From Membranipora membranacea (Eukaryota > Bryozoa > Gymnolaemata > Cheilostomatida > Membraniporidae), in the NCBI GenBank assembly GCA_914767715.1, contig OU612069.1, forward strand, positions 9,051,387-9,115,386: a DNA stretch of 64,000 bases, in the 5' to 3' direction. A program made the position numbers and the translations under genes. Positions 23,801 to 35,800 of the stretch are shown in pieces (the first letter of the stretch is position 1; every line of letters starts with the position of its first letter). The notes beneath the pieces are model-generated. The model was not told where the DNA came from. It made no database searches and saw only the letters and a list, made by a program, of their open reading frames with translations.

Positions 23801-26800
23801 ATATTGGAGAGCTGTTTCTGAAAGAATTGAGCGAATTCCACAGCTCTGTCTGGTTTACTCCGGTCTCCATCAGTCTGAATAGTCAGCTGTTGAACAAATC
23901 AATAGATTTAAAGTAGAAAAGAGGTTTCAATTACCCATTACAGTTAAGCAGGGCTTTATGCTCTCAATTTTAGTCCCTGGACTGATTTAATAGTTCAGTT
24001 ATAATACAAGGCCTCTCAGGTAAGGAAAGAAACATTGATGTATAACGATAACCAGAAAAATTAATTTTCTGAAATTTCAGCACTGTATGTCTGGTCACAG
24101 CACAATAAGATAAATGCCCACAACATGCCCAAATACTCAGTACAATTTTCATCGGGCAATATGATAAATTGAAATCATAGTTTTTGGGTCCATCTGAAAT
24201 CTCTCCAGTCTCAAGAGCAGTCATCTGCCAAACCAAGGACACAAAAGAGGTAAAAAGGTATATCAATGGCTCTCACAGTACAATCTGTTCTATCAAGTCA
24301 CACCCGTGTCACAGAGGAAACATGAAGTGTGTCCCATATAAGTTTTGCAACATCTAAAGGGAGCTTCTATGTGCAAGCTTAAACTTAACTTTCTACAGCA
24401 AAAACTCCAGTTACAATGAATTCACCTTGTGTTAGATGATAAAGAATGTCATGAGTTCCTGACAACCCTCTGTGACTCCAATCTGATTTAGTTTTTGATT
24501 TCCACAGTAAAGTTTTCGACTTCCAGTCACAAACACTCACCTCAATGACTCTTTGTTGTATATACTCGAGAAGCTGACTAGAGCAAACATTATCCATATG
24601 TTCTCTCAGTACTGGTATGATTTCTGTCATGATTTGCTTGATTTGTCTGTCCAATTGCTGTGTGTCAATACGCGTCATCTAAAATGAGGAACACAATAAA
24701 TTTCAAGTTACATTTCACATCCTAACCATATGTTCTACAGCAAGGCAAAAATATAAATTGGTTTCCAGGTACAATATTCTGGTAGATGTGTTATCAAGAA
24801 TCCGATAAAGATGCCCTTATTAGAATAGAGTTTATATGCTATAAATGTTTTATCTTTTACCAAAAAAAGATTGAATATCAACACATGACCAATATTTATC
24901 GGCTGAATTTGTCGGGCAGAATTTTGCTTCATTCAATTTGATTCAGCAGTTAATGGAAATGGGCTATTTTTTTCCATTGGCATTGTCTGCGCTCTTGAGT
25001 GCAATTTTCGTGAAATAGAACATCATTACAAATAAAATCTACTTATAGGGTAAAATAGTCGGACAGCTGCATGTATATTATACAAACCTGCATATCAGTG
25101 GTAGACTGATCATCTATATCACTACCGGCATCATGTGCTGAGCTGCTACTACCCTCTGACACCGCACTGCCGGCGGCTCCTCCAGCACCGGCAGCCTGAC
25201 TCCTCCTGTATGAGTTATCCCCCTCCTGTCCTCCTCTCCTGGCAGCTGAGGATGAGCTGCTGGGTGATCGAGAATCCTGCTTTGCTGCTTTGCGAGCATC
25301 GATATCTTTAACCTTTTGCATGGCCTGTGAAATAAGAATTTACTGTAGATATGCGATAATTGGATAAGTAAATCTCTTGATATATTCAGCTGATTAAATC
25401 TTAGTTATCAGTGTTTAAGGCTATAGGTGTAGTGTGTTTTAAAGAAGTTATTTCGAGCTTTCATTTGTGTGGGTTTAATTCGCAGTTTAATGCAAGGAGT
25501 AGCTCTCCCTAGGTGATTCCTCTTAATTTTCATGACAAAAGAACAAATAACGGCTGACAGGGTGAATGTTAGAAGAACTTAACTAAAGACTACAAGAACT
25601 CAAGGCTTAGGGAAGTGCAGAGAGAAGCGACAACAAAAACAAGCACAGGTGGACAAGATGGCAAACTTTAGATGGAGATGGATGAAACATAAAATGAGAA
25701 AGCAATTCAAGCTTTGAACCAATGGGAGACAAACTTAGGTTGACAAATTATTCTCAAACGAATCACAAAACATAAATAGGTCTGACTATACCTCTTGCAG
25801 GTCTATGGCGGTATCACCGAGTGGGGAGTCGCAAGCAAACGGAAAGTCATGGCTAATATCACTTGCACCACTCTCACTGCCATATTTAATTGTTGTGCTA
25901 GCCAATGAGGTGCTACTAGGAACAGGAAGTGACGCCATTGCCAGCTGGTTGCCACGACGATCATTGTGCATAGCCTAAACAATAGTCATCAAAATGGTTG
26001 AGAAAGAAAGTCGATGAGAAAAAGACTGTGAAAAGGATAAACTTGAAAGATGCCTTTCTCTATGAAAATTATGAATGAGAATAAAAATTTAAAAAGGAAA
26101 CAATTCACACATATACAACACCAAACAATGTGTAAAGTAAATGTGCGCTCAGCAAATTTATAATCTAAGTTAGGCCTATGTACGTAAAATCAGGGAGAAT
26201 ATGGTACAATAAGCTAACAGTTACCATTCAAAGCAATAGAAATAGGCTGCATGTTTTCACTTTTATGTCTGAATGTTTCTTTCTGAAAATCTTCTAGAAA
26301 TGAAAGCTTTACATTCTATTCCAAAGTATGGCAATGTTGAGTTAGCCCACCTGTTCGAGGTGTATAACTGTATCGCCGAGCGAGTCCCGATTAAAAGGGT
26401 CTTCCCAACCACTACCTGACTGTTGTGAGTGTGCTGTGGATAAAGTAGATGTTGTCTCCACCTTGAAAATCACAATATAAAGGAGAATCATAAGTAAATT
26501 CGACAGATATGGTATGATTTTACATGTCAACATGACATTCAAATCATATTTTCCCCGACCAGGAGTAGCTGTTATTGAATTGAACATCTCAACAACATGT
26601 CTTATATTTTAATGTTCCATTTCTTTCTAATTCTAATTCCCACAAACAGGGCAGAACGAAAGAACAAACCCCCTGTGATTGAATATTTGACTTTCATAGG
26701 CATGATAACTCATAACAATAACTTATATATTATATTTTCATGATTAGAATAGAAAATTTGCTCTCTAATTACAGCCCTCGTTAAGAGATGTGTAACCATT

Positions 26801-29800
26801 GATGTTGTGGAGACATCTCCTTATGTTGTGGAGACATCTCCTTATGTTGTGGAGACATCTCCTTATGTTGTGGAGACAACTCCTTAGACACATCTTATTG
26901 GCAGCCATCTTGGTCAGTCTATCGATAACCATCTAGGGTACAGCAATACAATATTTACTCGCCACAATATACTGACAGGCACATTATAATGGCGACTGGG
27001 ATGGGATTTGAACCCACACTCCCAACACCTTGAATAGTATATAAGTTACCTGTTCGATATAGTCGGCAAAGTCAGATTTGATGGAGCCTACTCTCTGTAG
27101 GGTGGACTGATGTAGCGCAGCCGAGGAGCTAACAGGAGTCATCGAGTGCTGAGCTCCTAGCATCTGTCTAACCTCCTCTTCATCTGTGGTAACACAACTC
27201 TCTGAGGGCGTCTGCTCAGAGCCCGTAGTGCGGTACAGCATCCATGCAGGCTGAGGCTATAAAGAAACAAAATATCTCCAGTAACAATAAAAAAAACGCA
27301 CCTATATTCTTTCACATTATGGTTAAAGCGCAAATAGAAAAAAATGATCACATAATATCTGCTGTGGACGTCAACTGTTTGCATTCAGTAAAGTAAGATG
27401 CTTGACAATCTGCTCTTGATGAATGAGAAAACAAACTGATTCACCTAAGATATATGTCCATAGTTGTGTGAGTGCTGATCGAGCTACTATAAGAGAGGGT
27501 TTGGCAAACCTTCAAGGCATCTAATTAACAGAAAAATGTGAGATAAAAAGGAAAGGAAATTGATTTATTTATACAACTGCCCCTGCCAATTTCTCACTCC
27601 CATACATATCTGTAGAAACTTACAGCTAATATATCACAATCACTCTCTGCATCCGTGTCTAGTTTGATGCTCGCTACGTCTTCAGTCAGAAACTTTGTCA
27701 CCAACTCCTGCAACAAACAATTGGATGAGGAGAAACAATCATCTTATACAAAGATGGTATATATGTTATCAAGGCACTGGCAATGTGTAGTCACTACTGC
27801 ACTGCACAGTTCTAATCAGGATGAACTTACCAATTGAGGTTGCTTCAAATCGCATGTAAACAACTGATTCATTTAATTTCATTACCTGTCAGTCGATCAG
27901 CTCAAACTATTGTATATTTTCAAACTGAGGACATTCAGATTAAAGTGCAACTGGTATGATTTGATGTGATCAATTCTATTCATTTACCAAAAGATCCATC
28001 ATGGGAAAAAAACTCCCACACATTAAACAAACAAAAAAGGAATAAAAAACATAAAACTGTTCAATTTTATAAGTGGGTAGGGTCAGGGATCTACAAACTG
28101 AAAGCATATGAAACCATAGTCTTTCAAGACAGAGGGTGGGGCCAACTCAATATAGAATGGCCTAAATGTGGAGTTGAATACACCCCAAGGTTGCTTGAGG
28201 CTGGGACAATCAATACTGAAAACTTCCCCAGCGTGACTTGCACCCTCGACTCCTGCGGCACCAATTTCCTAGCACTGTATGGCAATTATGCTCTTGCCAT
28301 CTCTTGCCATTCTCAACTATTATAAATCCTATGAGACAGTCTTACTTGTATGGAGTAGAGACCCCTCTGTCTGAGATAATCACTACTAAGCATCTGTAAC
28401 TCGCGGAACAGCTCGATCAGGAAGTGAGGTCTGTTCTCGTTCTGTGAGATCAAGGTCGCCACCTCAGAGTATATAGTCTCTCTTAGAGCTTCGAATAATG
28501 AGTAATCACTAGCCGCAGACTCACGATCCACTCTGCAATTATTTATTTATACATGATCAGGGGTGTCGGTTGACCCGTACTGTATCTCTAGTATGTCTTT
28601 TTCCAATCAAATAATTCTCGGTAATCATGTGATTTATCATGATATGTTGCTAACTTTTATGTTCGAAGAGGAATACATTAAAACCAAAATCAACGCACAA
28701 TGTCCAAAAAAATTTTTTCTTTCTGTTGCACAAGGTCTTATTTGACCTTGACAAAACCTCACAAGCGTCCCGAGGTAATTCTCTTACCCGTCTTTGTAGG
28801 CGGCAACAGCAGCATTAGCTAGGCTGGTGGCTGCTGCTGTCAGAGTTTTAGTAGGAGTGTCTAAGGTAGCAGCAGCAGCAGCTCCGAGGGGTGTATGACC
28901 GCCCCTTACACTGCTCACCGCTGATGATACACTCGTATTATCAGCATATGAGGTGCCGGCTATACCAGAGCTGATACCGGGACGGTACATACTATCCAGA
29001 GGTATCTGTACACGTCCAGCAGCTATAGCAGAGAGGCTTGGAGATGGGTACGATCGACCTGCCATATAGAGCCAAGAATTATATATTATTTTTATTGTTG
29101 ATCAGATCAATAATTTCTCAATGTATTAAGATTGATAATAAAGTACTGAATACGCTGTCGCAATGATTACGATGTCGATAGATGATCATGATTGTCAGTT
29201 ACTAAAAGATCTTCTAGCGCTCTAGGTCATGTGTTATATTACAAAAAAAAAGGAACTTGTTGGAATGTTTATTTGTCGTATCACGTCAAAGATGCATAAA
29301 CGAGATCTTCATGCCAAAAATTACCATTAAATTCCATATGTGCATCTTCATAAGACAGATAAAGCCAACCAATACCCATGGTCTGTTGCAGCAAGGAGTT
29401 AGATACAGCAAGAGTGAGTTGCATCTGATACCTATGAGAGGTCATATATTAGTAAAATACCACTAGATTGAAGGGATCTGCTCTGTTGCTGTCGACGTTT
29501 GATGAGTTTATCTAGATCCAGAGGGGGTATTGAGTAGTTGTGCTCCATAGCGGCAGCAGAGCTGGGATAACGAGCACTCTCTGTCTTAGAATCATGCTAC
29601 ACCAGGGGGAAGAAAATGTTATAAATGAATATAACTTGGAAACCTAGCTATCACTATATAACCTCTTCCTAGCACGACGCACCTCGGTGCAGTTGTCTTC
29701 TGAATAGTCATTATATTATATATAACTATCATGTATAAAGTGCACTCCACCTTTTCAAAACCTCTGGGACCACTAGATTTTATTTAGCAAAGTCTGAAAT

Positions 29801-32800
29801 AGATGCCATAAGAATGCATTGAGAATTGGCTGAAGGGAGGGCTATTCATTGTGGGAATTAACACTAGTTCTCAATTATATGTAATATTCCCCTGACAACT
29901 CCTATTGTTACCACATACAAACAGGCTCAGTGATGCGATGAAAGTTTGTTTTATCAAGCTCATATGTGAGAAGTAGCAATTTTAACAAATTAACCAATCA
30001 AAACACTCTCCAACCAAAAAGCTGAAAGCTTGCTTGGGAACATTCTTGTGTTTACACACCTCACTGGTTGCGTTGCTTCTTCCACTCATCTGCAGACCAC
30101 CCACAGCTCCCTCTATATGCGCTGCTCTGTAATTGGTTGGAGTGATTTCTCCTTCACTTTGTGATTGGTCAGTTGTCACATCACCTCCTATTTGTGATGC
30201 CCTGGTATAATTGCGAGCATCATAGTTTCTCAAACCTGGTGAAAGTGGAATAATATAAATTTTCGATGGTGTAGCCTTGCATATCTGTACGGTAGTCAAT
30301 TCTAATTTTTGTTGATCATGTTACACTGATGCGAACAAGCAATATTCAAACCTACACAGCTATTTGAGAGGTGGGGGTTATATGCAATAATCTTAGTGAT
30401 AAGATCTGAGGGATTCGAATTGCGTTAAGTTTCAAGCTGGTGGTGCAGAAATATGTCTCACAGAATCAATCGCAGAGACCAGTATAGAGCCCTTGTAACA
30501 GTTGCGGATCAAAAGCCAGAAAAGGGGACTACTTTTGTTTGCATGAGGCACTTCTTCATTCAGAGGATTTATGGTTGACCAGTAATATAATGCAGTAAGA
30601 TCAGTAGCTACTTCCATTGTAATACACATATAATCGTGTAATCTGCTGCTCCTTTTGAAAAATGTTCTATAAACAGATGTATGTTTGATGAAATACCTTG
30701 TATGGGGTCAGGTCGCGGTGTCCACCCTGCGGTGGGACGAGCCCAGGTTGGAAGTCCTGACCTTGAACTCCCAACAGGTAATCCTGCCAAGTTAGAACCT
30801 CGAGCAACAGCATCTGGTCTGAGGGTGGCACTCGAAGACTCCAATCCTACAATAAATAAATAAAGCAAATTGTGCTATTTCAACATGAAGGTCAGCTATA
30901 TAGTCAGCAGTGTTATAATCTTACTTTAGAGGAGTCTATATTAGCTACAGTTTTATTTAGCTATACTGGGGGTTACATAATGTTAGCTAGCATCAAAGTG
31001 ATGATGACATTGTGTAAATGTTAGCTAGCCTTAATCTCCACTATCTCAAACGTGTGAAAAATGACAACCTTTGAGATCCTTAGGCTACACCAATTAATAC
31101 TCTATCTATCAGACGTATACATACAATAGAATATCATGTGATTAGCGCCCTGAGAGCTTACCTGTGTTGGCTGTACCAGATGTTAGGAGCTTAACTGTGG
31201 AAGCTGTAGTAGATGTTATGGTCAAAACACACTTTGAGGTCGCAACCTTAGACGTTTGCACTACGTCACCATTTTTAACGTATATGCTGACAGCAGCCTC
31301 AGCTGATCCTCAGCGGTTTGATCAGCGGTTGCAACCTCAGCGCACAGAGCAGTTTGCATGATATCACATTACATATAGACCTCAGCTGATCCTCAGAGGA
31401 TTGATGTGTATAAAAACTCATTGAGGATCCGCTGAGGTTGCAACCTCTCCCAGTGTGTTTAGACCATTAGGGGCTTACCTGAGGTAGTTGTCATAGAGCT
31501 TACCTGAAGTAGATGTTGTGGGTTTATCTGTAGTATGATTAGTGTTTTTACCTGCGGTAGCTGTTGCAGATGGTGGGAGTTTATCTGCGGTAACTGTAGA
31601 GGATGTAAGAAGCTTACCTGCGGTAGTTGTAGTTGAGGTACTATCCAGATGTTGAGTTATAGCGTAGACCTGATCTACAGTTACTTGTAGAGCTGCCTGC
31701 ATGTCCATCACCTGAGAAAAGAGCTGATTTATAGAGTAGACTATTCTATTCTCCTGCCACGGCTCGCCGCCTCCTCTACTGCTGCCGGCAGCGGAACTCT
31801 GCTGCTGAGACTGGTAATCTCCTAATATGGGCAAAAGCGTAAAATAAATCATCGTAGGTTATCAATGCTATAGATTATATCAGCATGGTTAAATGTTTCA
31901 TGAAAATAATTCAAAAGAATAACCACACTTGAATCTTTGGCGTATGTGTTTTCTTATGTGTGTCATCACTAATTATTAAATTTGAGGAATATCGCAGTAT
32001 GAATATAATAAATAGACAACAGATATATTCCTGTGCATTAGATTCTGTTAATAGATAAATGATTATGGCTGAGTGATGGAAGAAGGTTGCAAGTCCTGTC
32101 CCTCATAAACTAAATCTGTCTTATTTGGCGACATGAAAAACTGCTTCAAAAGTTGCCTTTGCCTTTAATTTTTTAGTAATATCGTAGTATGAATAATAGG
32201 TTTCAGTAATAGTTAAAAAGAATACACACATCTGAATCTTTAGCATCATGTGCTTTCTGATGTGTGTGCTTTTTTATGTAAGTCCATGCAAAACCGTCAT
32301 CTCCTAATATGGGCAAAAGTGTAAAATAAACCATCATTAGTTATCAATGTTATAGAATATTACAGCCTGGTTAAATTTTTCATAAAGACAATTCAAAAGA
32401 ATAGACACACTTGAATATTTGGTGTATGTGTTTTCTCATGAGTGTGCTATTTAAATGTAGTTCCATGCAAAACCATAAGCTCTTGTGACCGCACTATAGC
32501 ACGACAGTGTGATGGTTAGCTGATGGGTGAAGATGGTCACATTAATCTATGATGCTTTAAAACCAGAATTCTCTTACACTTCTTGAGATCTGGGGAAGCT
32601 GTGAGCATAAAATATCAAAAATGATATTTGAAACAATTAATGGTAAAAAGTTCTACGGAACCTGACAGCCTACATATTACATGTACTCCTCTTACAGCGC
32701 TATGTTATGGTTACATCTTTTGGATCACGACGCGACTAGCACTATATCTAGATTCTCCTGATATTTGAGAAGTGAGGATTTAAACCATGTCAAACCCTAG

Positions 32801-35800
32801 CCTAAGCTATTAAAACCCCCAGAAAAATTAGCCATAGGTTTTTTTACCAATCCAAAACTTATCAGAATCTGTCAGGTTAGCAGGAGTTCAATTCTTGCAA
32901 TCTTCCCTCCCATGTTTAAACCCAACCAAAGTTCTCTCTCATTCTCTCTCTGCACATCATAGCCCACTTATTATATGCTAAGCTATTGGACGTTCCTCTT
33001 ACCTGACAGTTTGAGCGATAGTTTCCTTTGTTCTTGTAGCAGATGCTGACACATCTCCGTCGTCGCGTCCAGCTGGTCTTTCATTGTTGAGATCATGTCA
33101 GTACCAGAGCCGGGCTGTGCCGAGAGGGAACCTGAGGTCACAGCGGCTCCACGAGCACCAGCAGAGCGAGTGTTAGCAGAGACGAGAGCACGCTTTGACT
33201 CATAGTAATCACCGGCTGTAAAAGAGATTATTTCTTAGAAATGTGAAACCAATAGTAACAGTAACTAGCTGCAAACTATTGTGCAACACATCAGGGATGC
33301 CTTTGGTTTCATCTTCAACCACTCTTAGACTCTTTCTCAACATGCTAGGTCTTATTTCTTTGTCGTACCAACGCCTTCGTTAGATTTACATAGAAGGCAG
33401 TCATCAACGGCTATTTCCACCCTATTTTTTCCAATAAAACGAAACATGGGGTTTGAAATGCCAAATTTTCATTAATTCTATAATGGCAATATGATGAAAG
33501 AAGCTAACCCTCCAAGTCCAACTATTCAACTTTTTTTGGCAAACTGCAAAGGGGAGTCAAACACATACCTGCAGGGTTTCCTGCCTCCCTTAGTGTATGT
33601 GTATGAGGTCGTGACCTTTGCCTAGATGGCCTTGACCTCACATTGATAGGATATCTCTGCCTTAGCTCATACTCATCCTCTACAGTATAAGTACCTCTAT
33701 CAGACTCCTGGTAAGCCTCCTCCTCTTCCTCTACCTGCAGTAGACCGTCACTGGGGTATCCTAGCAACAAATAAACAAACAAAAAGTCAAGTAGGTTCAG
33801 GGATACAACAGCTATTGTAAACACATGATCGGACAGTTGTGAAGGTTTTCACCACTTTGCCTCAAATGTGGTTTAATAACGTTGCTCAACAATTGCTGGT
33901 CATTCATCCTAGCTAACCTTCAAGTTAGCTGTCATAGTCACAACTGTTCGATTGGTGTCAATATATTTACATTATCAGTAGCTGAATAACTAGATCCAGC
34001 TTGATTCAGCTTGCCTGCATTCGGAATTGCCTCCCTCAGAAGGTGGGGAAACAATTCCAAATGGAGGCATGGAGGTCTACTGCAGGCATCGGATATACAG
34101 CTTACGGCACACAATCTTGATAATCCAACTCACCGTCGTCTTGCTCATCAATCTCTCTCTCATCGGCCGGTGTATCCTCAGAGTTATCCTCCGACTCATC
34201 ATCCTCACTTCCAGAAGAAGAAGATGGGGAGTCCTCGGAGTCTCCCCAGGTACCCAGGGTCGTCACATCAGCTGTCATCTGATCCTCATCTGGAAAAGGT
34301 TACATTATATTTACAGTGCAGTTCACTGAATTCAAACCTCTGGAGACCACAAAAACTTGTCCTTATTAAGCAGAGTTTGAAAAATGAGTGAAATAAGAAT
34401 GCATTGAGATCTGGCTGATGGGACAAATTTCTCTCGTCTGAATAACCAGGAGTTTTGAATTATAAAGTTTGAATTAGCCATCTTACACTGTATTATATGT
34501 GTATTCTGGTAGTATTGATCTAGGGACTTTTGTCAAAAAAACACAGAAAAAAAGGGTTACTTTCAAAAGAAAATGCTAATTGAGTAAATTGTAAAGGTGT
34601 GTGTGAACCACTAAGGCACACAAAGGTATAGAAATTCAAAGAATACAAGTAAATGAGATTAAAATGATGATTTTTATTTGCTCCGAGATGAAATCGGGTA
34701 TTTTTGTATAATATTCAGGTAAGGCAGCCAGGGAACTGGAACAGGAAATCAACATAGCATTCCAAACAAGCAATCAATTGCTTTGAATGTGTTTCAAGGG
34801 AGAGATTCTGCCCTGAAGCCTTCCACATCTTTGGAATGACATTAATCTGCATAATTGCTTCTAACACATGTTGAAGAACTTGAATTATGCTCTTTATGGT
34901 AGGTGAAGACAACCAGGGAAATGATCGGGTTGCTAAAATATAACCCATATTAGCTGCCTCTACGTTGGCACTTATTGATCACATTAGCAATCAATTGTCG
35001 GGCATATTACCTGCTAGAAATGTTGGTTAAAAAATGTTGGTTAAAATCCCAATGGTTAGTCACTCACCACATTGTGGCGGCGAAATAGTGTGCCTTAAGG
35101 GCAAGGTTGCAATGTCTGCGCCAAGTTTCTCTCCATTTGTAGGCAGGTCAGAGCACACCTAGGGGTCCAACAACTCCCAGTAGTCAGTGGACTGCAGTGG
35201 GATTCGAACCCACGACCTTCAACATTTGCATGATGAAGGACCGGCGCTCTAACCACTGAGCCACCTCCTACTCCTGATCTATGCATAGTATAACGATATT
35301 ATTTGGGAAGGCAGCTGTTATTTACTGGTACAGTACCTTTGCTCTTTCTATTTTCTTGTCGCTTCATTTTCTGTTCCATCATTCTAGTGTAGAGATCATC
35401 ATTAGCAGGGTCACTGTCAACAGTTTCTGTGAATCAAGAAAATTGTATTTTTATGATGCCGTTGCTTGAGATAAGGATTGTAATTTGGGGAGGTAAGGCC
35501 TCTGATATGCTCAGAAATGGACTTGATCCCTTCCTCCAATCACAGTCAAACAAAAGTTCCCCTTACTTAATCAATTCCTTACAATACTATCTATCGCTCG
35601 CATCCCCAATTTAAATATAATTTAGGAGTTGTCTATTCACTTTTAGAAAGAAGACAACTTCCAAAGATCTTCTAGTACATTTTTTATAATTTTGAATGAA
35701 ATATTTTGACCAACATCCTCAGACCTCCTATTTGTAATAAATACACAGTCATAATTAATAAGGGGGTATTCATATAAGGGGTTATTCATAAATATAAGGT

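Larger units (their letters stand above)
22838..28532 (-). other. PCM1: PCM1 exons 30-38: conserved C-terminal domain
   Basis: Exons: 28346-28532, 27624-27707, 27050-27256, 26351-26461, 25792-25974, 25088-25324, 24541-24678, 23765-23886, 22838-23064; residues about 1682-2181. This is the most conserved part of the family. Exon 30 is almost co-linear with human (SLFEALRETIYSEVATLIS, then HFLIELFRELQ and DYLRQRGLY). Exon 32 has QTPSESCVTTDEEE, exon 33 DSLGDTVIHLEQ, exon 36 the RIDTQQLD block ending REHMDNVCSSQLL, exon 37 FFQKQLSNILRDSLAKFEGRK, and exon 38 CGEEVLVDISEILFNELAFF. Exon 34 is a second, diverged copy of exon 33. Exon 35 is a Ser/Ala/Gly linker. Confidence 0.95.

Noticed and set aside
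26803-26886. CRISPR-like array
   Set aside because: Units are directly abutting without unique spacers; an ordinary minisatellite in an animal intron.
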